DNA of 37,747 nt from Candidatus Methylomirabilota bacterium (GTDB lineage Bacteria; Methylomirabilota; Methylomirabilia; Methylomirabilales; 2-02-FULL-66-22), in contig JAPLLC010000183.1 in the NCBI GenBank assembly GCA_026387775.1, positions 1-37,747 on the forward strand. The letters are read 5' to 3'. The position numbers were made by a program, and so were the translations under genes. Under the pieces are notes generated by a model. The model worked only from the letters and a program-made list of their open reading frames with translations, ran no database searches and was not told the origin of the DNA. Below, one piece after another: positions 7,205 through 14,551 of the stretch (position 1 is the first letter of the stretch; every line of letters starts with the position of its first letter).

Positions 7205-8896
7205 ATGGCAAAGCCCGTCGAACCGAACAAGATCATCTACTCGATGGTCGGTGTGGGGAAGGTGCACGGCACCAAGCAGGTGCTCAAGGACATCTCGCTG
7301 TCGTATTTCTACGGGGCGAAGATCGGCGTCCTCGGCCTCAACGGGTCCGGGAAGAGCACGCTGCTCCGGATCATGGCCGGGGTCGAGAAGGAGTTCATCG
7401 GCGAGACGCACTGCTCGCCGGGGTACACCATCGGGTTCCTCGAGCAGGAGCCGAAGCTCGACCCCGCCAAGACCGTCATCGAGGTGGTGCGCGAGGGGGT
7501 GCAGGAGACCGTCGATCTGTTGAAGGAGTTCGAGGCGATCAGCGGCAAGTTCGCCGAGCCGATGTCCGACGACGAGATGAACGCGCTGCTCGAAAAGCAG
7601 GGGAAGGTGCAGGACAAGCTCGACGCGACCGGCGCGTGGGATCTCGACAGCCGGCTCGATCTCGCCATGGACGCCCTGCGCTGCCCGCCGGGGGATACCC
7701 CGGTGAAGGTCCTCTCCGGCGGGGAGCTCCGCCGCGTGGCGCTCTGCCGCCTGCTGCTGATCACACCCGACATCCTCTTGCTCGACGAGCCGACGAACCA
7801 CCTCGACGCCGAGTCGGTGGCGTGGCTCGAGCAGCATCTGCGGCAGTACGAGGGGACGGTCATCGCGGTCACACACGACCGCTACTTCCTCGACAACGTG
7901 GCGGGGTGGATCCTGGAGCTCGACCGCGGATATGGGATCCCGTGGAAAGGGAACTACTCGTCGTGGCTGGCGCAGAAACAGGAGCGGCTCCAGCGGGAGG
8001 AGAAGACGGAAAGCGATCGCCAGCGGACGCTCGGACGCGAGCTCGAGTGGATCCGGATGTCGCCAAAGGGACGCCACGCCAAGGGGAAGGCCCGCGTCAG
8101 CGCCTACGAGACGCTTCTCCAGCAGGAGCACGAGCAACTGGCGCGGGAGCTGGAGATCTTCATTCCGCCCGGGCCGCGGCTGGGCGACGCGGTCATCCGC
8201 GCGGAGGGGGTCGCCAAGGGATACGGCGAGCGCGCGCTCCTCGAAGAGATGAGCTTCACCATCCCGCCGGGGGCGGTGGTGGGAATCGTCGGGCCGAACG
8301 GGGCGGGGAAGACCACGCTGTTTCGCATGATCACCGGCGAGGAGACGCCCGACAAGGGCACGCTCACCCTCGGCCAGACGGTGGTGCTGGCCTACCTCGA
8401 CCAGGCCCGGAGCGACCTCGACCCGGCGAAGAGCGTGTGGGAGTCGATCTCGGGCGGACAGGACCAGATCGCGCTCGGGAAGGCGCTGGTCAATTCGCGC
8501 GCCTATGCGGCGCGCTTCAATTTCCTCGGTCCCGACCAGCAGAAGAAGGTCGGGTCGCTCTCGGGGGGCGCGCGGAACCGGTTGCACCTGGCGCGGATGT
8601 TGCGCGGCGAGGCGAACGTCATCCTGCTGGATGAGCCGACGAACGATCTGGACGTCAACACCATGCGCGCCCTAGAGGACGCCATCGACCGGTACGCCGG
8701 GTGCCTCCTCGTCATCTCCCATGACCGCTGGTTTCTCGACCGCGTCGCGACCCACATCCTGGCGTTCGAAGGGGACAGTAAGGTGTACTGGTTCGAGGGG
8801 AACTGGAGCGAGTACGATGCCGATCGAAGACGCCGTCTCGGCGCCGCCGCCGAGCGGCCGCACCGGATCCGCTACCGCCCGCTGACGCGGGCATGA
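7205..8896 (+). CDS. ettA: EttA-like ABC-F energy-dependent translational throttle protein
   Basis: ABC-F proteins bind the ribosomal E site and gate elongation according to ATP/ADP. The 563-aa product is close to the usual 555 aa of EttA. It has two ABC domains: Walker A GLNGSGKST (about residue 47), signature LSGGE, Walker B ILLLDEPTNHLD; then Walker A GPNGAGKTT (about residue 365), signature LSGGA and ILLDEPTNDLD. The EttA-type arm insertion lies in domain 1 and the charged linker between the domains. It starts MAKPVEPNKIIYSM as in EttA. The ATG is preceded by GGGAGACAAGG. There are no transmembrane segments, so it is not a transporter. The unusually structured upstream element at 6940-7085 is the only hint of regulation. 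Confidence 0.93.
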   Translation: MAKPVEPNKIIYSMVGVGKVHGTKQVLKDISLSYFYGAKIGVLGLNGSGKSTLLRIMAGVEKEFIGETHCSPGYTIGFLEQEPKLDPAKTVIEVVREGVQETVDLLKEFEAISGKFAEPMSDDEMNALLEKQGKVQDKLDATGAWDLDSRLDLAMDALRCPPGDTPVKVLSGGELRRVALCRLLLITPDILLLDEPTNHLDAESVAWLEQHLRQYEGTVIAVTHDRYFLDNVAGWILELDRGYGIPWKGNYSSWLAQKQERLQREEKTESDRQRTLGRELEWIRMSPKGRHAKGKARVSAYETLLQQEHEQLARELEIFIPPGPRLGDAVIRAEGVAKGYGERALLEEMSFTIPPGAVVGIVGPNGAGKTTLFRMITGEETPDKGTLTLGQTVVLAYLDQARSDLDPAKSVWESISGGQDQIALGKALVNSRAYAARFNFLGPDQQKKVGSLSGGARNRLHLARMLRGEANVILLDEPTNDLDVNTMRALEDAIDRYAGCLLVISHDRWFLDRVATHILAFEGDSKVYWFEGNWSEYDADRRRRLGAAAERPHRIRYRPLTRA

Positions 8897-8960
8897 TCGG
8901 GCGTGTCGTCTGCAAGCTGGCGCTGATTGCGCGCCTCACCGGGACACGCGGGTCATCCGT

Positions 8961-9767
8961 ATGAACGGCATCGAGTGGTGGCTTGGCTGCGGCGCAATCG
9001 GCGCGTTCGTGGGCGTGCTCGCCGGCATGCTCGGCATCGGCGGCGGGGCGATCATGGTGCCATTGCTCGCGAGCCTGCTCGATGCGCAGGGCATAGCGCG
9101 CAGCCAGATCCTGCATCTGGCGGTGGGCACCTCGATGGCGACGATCCTTTTCACCTCGGTCTCGAGCGTGCGGGCGCATCACGTCCGTGGCGCGGTGCGC
9201 TGGCGGATCTTGAAGCAGATCACGCCCGGCATCCTCGCCGGTGGGCTTGCTGGTTCGCTTGCCGCGGGCTCCGTCTCGACGCGCGGGCTTGCGCTCTTCT
9301 TCGCGTTGCTCGTGTATGCGGTCGGGGCAAACATGCTGCGCGGCCACACGCCGAAAGCGACGCGCGATCTGCCTGGCCCGCTGGGGATGTTCACGGTCGG
9401 GGCGGTGATCAGCGGACTGTCCTCGCTCATGGCCATCGGCGGCGCGGCGATGACCATTCCGTTCATGGTCTTCTGCAATGTGCCGCCGATCCAGGCGGTG
9501 GGTACTGCTTCGGCGATCGGCTTCCCGATAGCACTCGCCGGCACCGTCGGCTACGTGGCGAGTGGTCTCGCCGAGGGCGGCCTGCCGCTGGGGAGTCTGG
9601 GTTACGTCTACCTGCCGGCACTCGCAGGCGTCACCCTGGCGAGCGTGCTCACCGCGCCGCTTGGCGCCAGAATGGCACATAGCCTGCCGACCAAGCGCCT
9701 CAAGCAGGCCTTCGCGCTGCTGCTCTTCTTCCTCGCGACGCGGATGCTGTTCCGATTCTGGGCTTGA
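8961..9767 (+). CDS. TauE/SafE-family membrane permease (sulfite/organosulfonate exporter type)
   Basis: Predicted inner-membrane transporter of 268 aa with about eight hydrophobic segments. The first repeat carries the family block GVLAGMLGIGGGAIMVP near residue 17, followed by L-A-V-G-T-S-M-A-T-I. The second repeat has ISGLSSLMAIGGAAMTIPFM near residue 160 and A-V-G-T-A-S-A-I-G-F-P. This inverted two-repeat GIGGG layout is diagnostic of TauE/SafE (formerly DUF81). Substrates in the family include sulfite, sulfoacetate and taurine-derived anions; the present one is unknown. It stands alone between ettA and the repeat element at 9805, with about 65 bp to ettA. Confidence 0.9.
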   Translation: MNGIEWWLGCGAIGAFVGVLAGMLGIGGGAIMVPLLASLLDAQGIARSQILHLAVGTSMATILFTSVSSVRAHHVRGAVRWRILKQITPGILAGGLAGSLAAGSVSTRGLALFFALLVYAVGANMLRGHTPKATRDLPGPLGMFTVGAVISGLSSLMAIGGAAMTIPFMVFCNVPPIQAVGTASAIGFPIALAGTVGYVASGLAEGGLPLGSLGYVYLPALAGVTLASVLTAPLGARMAHSLPTKRLKQAFALLLFFLATRMLFRFWA

Positions 9768-9804
9768 CACCATTTGTCCTCTCGGGCATGCTCCGCCCGA
9801 TCTA

Positions 9805-9931
9805 GCAGGCTGCTGAAAAAGGTCCATCTGCGGCGTTGGAACGCTCAGGCACTCGTTGCGGCGTACCTGGAGTACGCCTCACTCGGCCTTCCGCATTCCG
9901 CCTTGCATCTGGACCTTTTTGAGCAGCCTGC
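9805..9931. repeat. 127-bp inverted-repeat element, copy 1 (REP/MITE-like)
   Basis: The ends are 22-bp inverted repeats with a single mismatch (9805-9826 and 9910-9931, beginning GCAGGCTGCTGAAAAAGGTC). An inner palindrome GCGTACctggaGTACGC sits near the middle. A second copy, highly similar along its whole length, lies at 30426-30551. It has no coding capacity and stands about 70 bp upstream of the rubredoxin gene. Similar 'CTGCTGAAAAAGG...CCTTTTTGAGCAGCC' palindromes are known to me as dispersed non-autonomous repeats in several environmental bacterial groups; they are probably mobilised in trans. Confidence 0.85.
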
Positions 9932-10003
9932 CGGGACGTGAGTTCTCAGCAGCGTGCTAGGGAGAGATTTCCACGCGTGATTATTTCGAAAGGGGAACAG
10001 ACG

Positions 10004-10162
10004 ATGGAAAAGTACGAGTGCGGGATGTGCGAGTACACCTACGATCCTGCCAAGGGGGATCCCGGTCGTGGCATTCCGCCTGGCACACCTTTCGACGACT
10101 TGCCGAACAACTGGACGTGCCCGAAGTGTGGCGCGGGCAAGAACCTGTTCGTGGAGGCGTAG
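10004..10162 (+). CDS. Rubredoxin
   Basis: A 52-aa one-iron electron carrier, cytoplasmic. The two iron-binding knuckles are visible: [11 protein letters not shown] near residue 5 (CxxC) and [10 protein letters not shown] near residue 36 (CxxC), separated by the conserved D-L-P-x-x-W segment. The ATG at 10004 follows AAAGGGGAACAG. The frame is open further upstream into the repeat element but the family starts here. The stop is TAG, three bases before the flavodiiron gene, so the pair forms an operon. Rubredoxin is the usual electron donor to flavodiiron proteins. Confidence 0.97.
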   Translation: MEKYECGMCEYTYDPAKGDPGRGIPPGTPFDDLPNNWTCPKCGAGKNLFVEA

Positions 10163-10165
10163 CCC

Positions 10166-11347
10166 ATGCAGCCCGTCGAGGTGATCCCCGGCATTCAGTG
10201 GGTGGGAGTGCTCGACACCCAACTTCGTGTATTCGACGTGATCATGCAGGCGCAGCACGGCACCACGTACAACTCGTACCTGGTGCGCGGTCGGGACAAG
10301 GTCGCGCTGGTCGATGCGAGCAAGGGTATCTTCGCAGAGACGTTCCTGGACACGTTGCGCCCCGCGATCGATCCCAAGAAGATCAACTACATGGTGTGCA
10401 ACCACCTGGAGCCTGATCATTCCGGCGCGCTGGGCGATGTTCTTGACGTCGCGCCGAATGCGCAGGTGGTCGTGACCAAACCGGGCAAGAATCTCGTGCG
10501 GGCCATCCTGAACAGGGATGTCAAGCCCATGGTTGTGGGGGATGGCGATCGAATCGACCTGGGCGGCAGGACGCTTCGGTTCATCTCGGCGCCGTTTCTC
10601 CACTGGCCGGATACCATGTTCACCTATCTGGAGGAGGATCAGGTCCTGTTCTCGGGCGACTTCCTGGGCGCGCACTACTGCGATCCTCGGCTCTTCAACG
10701 ACCTCATCGTGAACTATGACGAGGCGTTTCAGTACTACTTCCAGGTAATCATGCGGCCGTTCAAGGAGTATGTCCGCCAGGCCCTGGCCAAGATCGAGTC
10801 ACTGCCGATCAAGATCGTCTGCCCGGTCCACGGCCCTATCCTGCGCAGCGACGTCGGCCGGTATCTCGAGATGTACCGGGCGTGGAGCGCCGAGCCGCCG
10901 AGAGGCAGCAAGAAGCGACTGCTTGTCTTCTACGTGAGCTCCTACGGCAACACCGAGCGGATGGCCCAGGCCATCGGGCGGGGAATCCGGGCCGCGGGGG
11001 CGGACGCAGACGTCCTGGATCTCACCAAGGTCGATTACCGAGCGATGCTCGACGACATGGAGGCGGCGGAGGGCATCGTGGTAGGGACGTGCACGATCAA
11101 CGGCGATGCGCTGGAGCATGCGTGGAGCCTGCTCAGCTCGATGACCACCATCAAGCTCAAAGATAAGCTGGGGGCGTCCTTTGGAGCGTTTGGCTGGAGC
11201 GGCGAGGGGCCGCTGATGATCGCCGAGCGGATGAAGGGGCTGAAGTTCCGGGTGCCGGAAGAGCCCATGCGGGTGCAGCTTGTTCCGACCGAAGCCGACC
11301 TGAAGTCCTGCGAGGAATACGGAAAACGCCTCGTCGCTGCCTTGTGA
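10166..11347 (+). CDS. Flavodiiron protein (A-type flavoprotein; O2/NO reductase)
   Basis: Reduces O2 to water and/or NO to N2O with electrons from rubredoxin, protecting oxygen-sensitive enzymes such as the hydrogenases here. The 393-aa product has an N-terminal metallo-beta-lactamase-like domain with the full diiron ligand set: His80, Glu82, Asp84 and His85 (NHLEPDHSG), His146, Asp165 (SGDFLGAH) and His222 (VHGP). The C-terminal flavodoxin domain begins near residue 253 with the FMN phosphate loop VSSYGNTERMA. It is the common two-domain class without a fused rubredoxin, consistent with the separate rubredoxin upstream. Preference between O2 and NO cannot be told from sequence. Confidence 0.95.
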   Translation: MQPVEVIPGIQWVGVLDTQLRVFDVIMQAQHGTTYNSYLVRGRDKVALVDASKGIFAETFLDTLRPAIDPKKINYMVCNHLEPDHSGALGDVLDVAPNAQVVVTKPGKNLVRAILNRDVKPMVVGDGDRIDLGGRTLRFISAPFLHWPDTMFTYLEEDQVLFSGDFLGAHYCDPRLFNDLIVNYDEAFQYYFQVIMRPFKEYVRQALAKIESLPIKIVCPVHGPILRSDVGRYLEMYRAWSAEPPRGSKKRLLVFYVSSYGNTERMAQAIGRGIRAAGADADVLDLTKVDYRAMLDDMEAAEGIVVGTCTINGDALEHAWSLLSSMTTIKLKDKLGASFGAFGWSGEGPLMIAERMKGLKFRVPEEPMRVQLVPTEADLKSCEEYGKRLVAAL

Positions 11348-11364
11348 ATCCGGATCGATCGAGC

Positions 11365-11398
11365 CCGGCCAGGGTCGACGGATGCGTGCCCTGGCCGG
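11365..11398. terminator. Hairpin between convergent genes
   Basis: CCGGCCAGGG (11365-11374) and CCCTGGCCGG (11389-11398) form a perfect 10-bp stem with a 14-base loop, 18 bp past the flavodiiron stop and about 100 bp before the end of the convergent 395-aa gene. There is no T tract, so it may act with Rho or merely block exonucleases. Confidence 0.5.
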
Positions 11399-11496
11399 AT
11401 AGGTATCCCCTCGATCAGGCGTTCCTGGTTCGAAGCGGCGTGGCTGCGTACGTCTGTAAGGCGTGCGGTGAATGCGAACCGGCGGCGGGCGGGGGA

Positions 11497-12684
11497 TCAG
11501 TCGAGGAGGTCGGGGTCGGGCAGCCCGTATAGACGCCGAATGTGCGAGCTGAGAGTGTCGGGCAGGTAGCGGCCCCAGAGCTTGATGGGGAGCCCGCTCA
11601 GCTCGATCTTCGGACTGAAGGCCACGGCAAACAGGTATTCCACCAAGAATTCGACGTTCATCGGCAGATACCCAGTGTACTCGCGGTTGTCCCGCTGTGC
11701 GATGATCCGCTGCTCGTGCAATCCCCGTCCGAGTTCGGACTCCACCAGGTCGGAGAACGTGGTCAGCATGACCTCGACGGTGAGTGTCGACGCGGCGCCC
11801 GCCAGGAGCGGTGCGAGCCCCAGACGCAGACATGCATCGTCGACTCCGCGCCCCCGATACCGCTCCCAGGCGCGATCCTCCTCGTACGCCCGGCAGACCG
11901 CCTCGGCGTCCCAGGGGACCTCGAGGACCAGGGAAGTGGCTCGGTAGCGCCCTTCGAAGGCTTGACGATCCACCACCCGCATGCTCGGTACCTCGTGCAG
12001 GGCCACTTCAAGCTCTGCGAGGGCGTCATCAGGACCTACGAGCTTGATGCCCGCTACATCGCGGATCGTGAGGGCGGCCCGGTCGAACTGGAACGCTCCG
12101 GTCCGGATCTCCCGGGCGATCTCCTCTTCGGCGGCGATGAACTCGTCGCTCATCTCCGACAGCGGGGTGAGAAGGTGGACGAGCGGGATGCCGCGCTCTC
12201 GGGCGCGCGTTTCCGCCATGGCGCGGGCGCGGGTCTGGACGGCCGCGAAGAGCCAGCGGGCGAGCTTCCGTTGTGCCTTCTCGGCGATGCGGCGCGGCCG
12301 CTTGAGGCGGTACATACCGCAGACCCGCTGAGCCTCGTCGAGACACATGACCCCGTTAACGGGGACCTCGCGGTAATAGTAGTCGGGTTTTTCTTGATAG
12401 CGGGCGAGCAGCTCGGCCGCGCGCTGGGTGTGCTCTCCGTTGCCGCGACACAGCGCGTCGCGGAGCTCCCCCTTGGTTCGAACGCGCTCCTCGCTGAACG
12501 GGGTGCCATGGAGGAACGTCAGGAGGCGTCGCGCCACCGACCGGATGGTCTCCGCCGCGACGAAGCCGTCGCTGATGAGGAGCTCGGTCAACTGGCGGGC
12601 GTCCCCCGGGTCCAACCGTCCACAAAACCACCGCTCGGCGATCTCAAAGAGGGCGTCACGATGGATAAACGCGCTCAGGTACAT
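11497..12684 (-). CDS. Unrecognised 395-aa protein
   Basis: I do not recognise a family with certainty. The protein has no signal peptide or membrane segment. It is rich in charged helices, with an Arg/Ala-rich stretch around residues 125-160 and a segment (about 215-265) reading R-D-V-A-G-I-K-L-V-G-P then later G-R-Y-R-A-T-S-L-V-L-E-V. This faintly recalls the D-x-A-G-x-R/K and G-Y-R-S-x-H pattern of RelA/SpoT nucleotidyltransferase domains, but the His is missing and I do not claim that function. It starts at an ATG with an AGGAACC upstream. The first 197 bp of its 5' region are duplicated at 14221-14417, where only the first 57 or so codons survive. It sits just outside the last attC-like site. 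Confidence 0.65.
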   Translation of the reverse strand: MYLSAFIHRDALFEIAERWFCGRLDPGDARQLTELLISDGFVAAETIRSVARRLLTFLHGTPFSEERVRTKGELRDALCRGNGEHTQRAAELLARYQEKPDYYYREVPVNGVMCLDEAQRVCGMYRLKRPRRIAEKAQRKLARWLFAAVQTRARAMAETRARERGIPLVHLLTPLSEMSDEFIAAEEEIAREIRTGAFQFDRAALTIRDVAGIKLVGPDDALAELEVALHEVPSMRVVDRQAFEGRYRATSLVLEVPWDAEAVCRAYEEDRAWERYRGRGVDDACLRLGLAPLLAGAASTLTVEVMLTTFSDLVESELGRGLHEQRIIAQRDNREYTGYLPMNVEFLVEYLFAVAFSPKIELSGLPIKLWGRYLPDTLSSHIRRLYGLPDPDLLD

Positions 12685-12704
12685 AAACGGTTCCTTCTGT
12701 CAGG
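12508..12704. repeat. 197-bp direct repeat, copy 1 (5' end of the 395-aa gene)
   Basis: Aligns without gaps to 14221-14417 at an offset of 1713 bp with about seven mismatches by eye. The unit covers the start codon, ribosome site and first ~59 codons of the minus-strand 395-aa gene. The copies bracket the brnTA cassette and the damaged RelE locus. The low divergence points to a fairly recent duplication or to recombination-mediated insertion of the intervening DNA. Confidence 0.9.
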
Positions 12705-12963
12705 TTTCCGGAGCGCTGAGGTCAGCGGCCGAGTGCAAGCGAGGTTCGCTGGACCGATTTGTTGGTTGCATACCTCTGTCGTATTCTCAAACCTGTAGTG
12801 GATCTTGCCAACGCCAGGCAAACACGCCTCAGTTGACTGACTTGTCTCAGTCGAAGTGTAATAGCAGATGAACTCATGTCAATCTTCATCTATTATGCTC
12901 TTCGTTGAGTCTCGCGATCAGCCTCTTTAGTTCGTCAAAAAGATCCATGCAAGACTTCCTCAC
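12705..12963 (-). pseudogene. Remains of two or more cassette ORFs
   Basis: On the minus strand directly after attC site 6, a ribosome site GAGGAAG precedes an ATG at 12948 opening M-D-L-F-D-E-L-K-R-L-I-A-R-L-N-E-E-H, which ends prematurely at 12886. This start resembles the beginnings of small nucleotidyltransferase-type cassette proteins I have seen, but too little is left to be sure. Overlapping its end, an ATG at 12889 opens M-K-I-D-M-S-S-S-A-I-T-L-R-L-R-Q and stops; shifting one frame continues S-Q-L-R-R-V-C-L-A-L-A-R. A degenerate attC-like palindrome (GGTCAGCG with CGCTGGACC, about 12720-12772) lies near the end. Lower G+C than the flanks. No intact gene. Confidence 0.4.
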
Positions 12964-13038
12964 AGCCAACGAGATGCGCCTCAGCCGCGGCGCTTCGCGA
13001 TCGCACCGCGCGCTGCCGGCTGCGGGCGCGTGTTAGCC
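12964..13038 (-). other. attC-like site 6 (75 bp, minus orientation)
   Basis: On the minus strand it reads GGCTAAC (R'') to GTTGGCT (R'), with an inner imperfect palindrome whose left arm carries one extra base compared with the right arm, as in integron attC sites. The TAA stop of brnA lies inside R'', a common feature of integron cassettes. R' deviates from GTTRRRY at one position, so it is one of the more degenerate sites here. Confidence 0.6.
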
Positions 13039-13299
13039 CACCCGTTTCCGCGTCTTCGAAACCGTGCCAGTCCGAGCCTCGACCGGTAGCGCCGCGATGA
13101 CGGAACGAAGCAGATCATTGACGGACTCCGCCGTCTTGAACACGGCTGCAACATCCGGATCGAGGACCACTGTGACGGTTTCCTTGCCCATTCGCGCGGC
13201 GAACCGGTTCGGACGCGCCTGCGTGTAGTCGAACCGATACTCTGGTCGCATTTCGCGCACCTCTGCGGGCTGCTGACTTCTAGGTTTGGCTTTGCTCAT
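13033..13299 (-). CDS. brnA: BrnA-type antitoxin
   Basis: An 88-aa protein directly after and overlapping the toxin gene by 20 bp. It has a basic disordered N-terminus, the family-like segment E-Y-R-F-D-Y-T-Q-A-R-P-N-R-F-A-A-R, a short strand V-T-V-V-L-D-P-D-V-A and the helices V-N-D-L-L-R-S-V-I. This is a ribbon-helix-helix DNA-binding fold in which the beta strand contacts the operator. It would neutralise BrnT by binding it and autoregulate the pair. I start at ATG 13299, since the open frame upstream lies inside brnT. The stop codon is within attC site 6, so the pair behaves as a gene cassette. Confidence 0.8.
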   Translation of the reverse strand: MSKAKPRSQQPAEVREMRPEYRFDYTQARPNRFAARMGKETVTVVLDPDVAAVFKTAESVNDLLRSVIAALPVEARTGTVSKTRKRVG

Positions 13300-13564
13300 A
13301 GTCGTGACGCTCACGCGCCGTGGCCGCTCGCGCGTTGATGAGTCGAATCCGTCCGGCATGCTCGGTGAAGCCTACCACCAACAGGCGCTGGCTTGTGGAG
13401 TGCCCGATGATGACCTCCCGCGTTTCCGCGCTCGAGTGGTCCGGATCGTCGAAGATTTTGGCCAAAGGATCACGGAATACCGTGAGCCCTTCCTCGAACA
13501 CAATCCCGTGCCTGGTCAGATTGATCTTGGCCTTGGATGCATCCCATTCGAACTCGAGAGCCAT
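13280..13564 (-). CDS. brnT: BrnT-type ribonuclease toxin
   Basis: RelE-fold toxin of 94 aa that cleaves RNA when freed from BrnA. The diagnostic start M-A-L-E-F-E-W-D-A-S-K-A, then N-L-x-x-H-G-I-x-F-E-E, F-x-D-P-L-A and the catalytic-side block R-I-R-L-I-N-A-R-x-A-T-x-x-E-R-x-x-Y-E are all present, so it appears intact. ATG at 13564 is preceded by GAGAGGTC. Toxin-first order with a 20-bp overlap is standard for brnTA. It lies between attC sites 5 and 6, that is, as a self-stabilising cassette; toxin-antitoxin pairs are typical of sedentary chromosomal integrons. Confidence 0.9.
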   Translation of the reverse strand: MALEFEWDASKAKINLTRHGIVFEEGLTVFRDPLAKIFDDPDHSSAETREVIIGHSTSQRLLVVGFTEHAGRIRLINARAATARERHDYEQSQT

Positions 13565-13610
13565 TTGACCTCTCGGACCACACCCGCAAAGCCTCACGCT
13601 GGAATGGCCG

Positions 13611-13668
13611 GGCTAACGGAATGTTCAGCCGCGCGTTTTCCCATGTCGGCTACAACGACTTGTTTGCC
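13611..13668 (-). other. attC-like site 5 (58 bp, minus orientation)
   Basis: Minus strand reads GGCAAAC (degenerate R'') ... GTTGTAGCCG (L'') ... CGGCTGAAC (L') ... GTTAGCC (R'). L'' has one extra G compared with L', the asymmetry that sets attC polarity. It follows the damaged RelE/antitoxin locus and precedes brnTA, so it closes the former's cassette. Confidence 0.65.
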
Positions 13669-14020
13669 CTCCTATCTGTTTCTTGAGTTCATCAATGCCA
13701 ATGGTCGGAGCAGTCTTCTCGGCTTCTTTGGCTTCTCTAAGGCAACGAAGGTCTTCGTAGTTACGGGGTTCCTATTGGATCTTCAGGAATTCCTCATAGG
13801 GCAGAACGGCGTACTCTTTCTTTCCTTCCTTCTTAAACAAAACCCTGTACTCCCCAACGCGCAAGCGATACTCAGGTGTCGAATCGGTAAGGCGTTTAAC
13901 ATCTCCGCTTAGAGTATTGCTCATCTCTTCGATCCTTGCAAGGATGCGGGCCTGAATTCTGGAAGGAAAGGTCGCAATGTCATTAACCGCCCGTGGTTTG
14001 AACTCAATGTTGTATTTCAT
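13625..14020 (-). pseudogene. Chimeric RelE-family toxin fused to Phd/YefM-type antitoxin remnant
   Basis: The ATG at 14020 opens an 82-aa frame. Residues 1-66 are a RelE/ParE-type toxin (E-F-K-P-R-A-V-N-D-I start, D-V-K-R-L, P-E-Y-R-L-R-V-G-E-Y-R-V-L-F). At K-E-G-K-K it switches abruptly to antitoxin sequence (E-Y-A-V-L-P-Y-E-E-F-L-K-I-Q). An in-frame TAG at 13772-13774 follows, and the same frame continues Y-E-D-L-R-C-L-R-E-A-K-E-A-E-K, A-P-T-I-G-I-D-E-L-K-K-Q-I-G as expected for that antitoxin, finally stopping at 13625 inside attC site 5. The toxin C-terminus with its catalytic His/Tyr and the antitoxin DNA-binding start are gone. A deletion within an originally two-gene cassette explains it. 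Confidence 0.7.
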
Positions 14021-14099
14021 TTTTCCTCATGGGCGAACGGCGCGCATGAACTTCGGCGCGGCTTCGCGCCGTAGTGTTCCATGTGATGGTTCACCATTC

Positions 14100-14219
14100 C
14101 TATATCTTGTTCCCGAAAAACGCAACGGGCCAGCCCCCTTGGGTTTCGATCACCTGGTCAATCTCGGCCATGAGGCGGATCGTCTCATTCAGCGCGACGA
14201 CGATCTTCTGGTAGTGTTG
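14100..14219 (-). pseudogene. C-terminal remnant of another protein (possibly a DNA methylase)
   Basis: A 39-codon stretch reading Q-H-Y-Q-K-I-V-V-A-L-N-E-T-I-R-L-M-A-E-I-D and ending G-G-W-P-V-A-F-F-G-N-K-I with a TAG stop. It has no start codon and is out of frame with the truncated 395-aa gene copy it abuts. 'ALNETIRLM-EID' tails are reminiscent, from memory, of modification methylases and other restriction-modification proteins; I cannot verify this. It looks like the 3' end of a gene whose body was replaced by repeat copy 2. Confidence 0.4.
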
Positions 14220-14397
14220 AATGGAGGATCGTCAGGAGGCGTCGCGCCACCGACCGAATGGTCTCCGCCGCGACGAAGCCGTCGCTGATGAGCAGCTCGG
14301 TCAACTGGCGGGCGTCCCCCGGCTCCAACCGTCCACAAAACCACCGCTCGGCGATCTCGAAGAGGGCGTCACGATGGATAAACGCGCTCAGGTACAT
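14185..14397 (-). pseudogene. Truncated copy of the 395-aa gene
   Basis: The ATG at 14397 and the first ~57 codons match the gene at 12684 almost exactly (D25 to E is one of few changes). The frame then leaves homology at L-L-T-I-L-H, runs antiparallel-free into foreign sequence S-T-L-P-E-D and stops at 14185. The ribosome-site region is also copied. There is no reason to think it is functional. Confidence 0.8.
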
Positions 14398-14417
14398 GAA
14401 CGGTTCCTTCTGTGAGG
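14221..14417. repeat. 197-bp direct repeat, copy 2
   Basis: Second copy of 12508-12704; see that entry. Its left end (14221) is the exact junction with the methylase-like remnant and its right end (14417) lies 48 bp from attC site 4. Confidence 0.9.
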
Positions 14418-14464
14418 ATCACGGAACGCTGATCCTGTTTCTGCACGACCTGCATGCGCAGACG

Positions 14465-14545
14465 GCCTAACGCTCGCGTTAACCAGCGTGCAAAAGCAGA
14501 GCGAAGCGGCGCTTTTGCACGTCCGAGTTGAACGCGTTGTTATGC
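14465..14545 (-). other. attC-like site 4 (81 bp, minus orientation)
   Basis: The clearest attC in the array. Minus strand: GCATAAC (R''), GTTCAAC (L'' with an extra C), a long central hairpin GTGCAAAAGCgcc...GCTTTTGCAC, GTTAAC (L'), GTTAGGC (R', perfect GTTRRRY). The GTTCAA/GTTAA asymmetry is the same as in the aadA cassette attC. It follows the 178-aa cassette gene by six bases. Confidence 0.85.
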
Positions 14546-14551
14546 GTTCCT

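Noticed and set aside
14040-14095. Hairpin CGGCGCG/CGCGCCG near 14062-14080 as another attC site
   Set aside because: Only the inner stem is present; no credible R''/R' core boxes at the expected distances.
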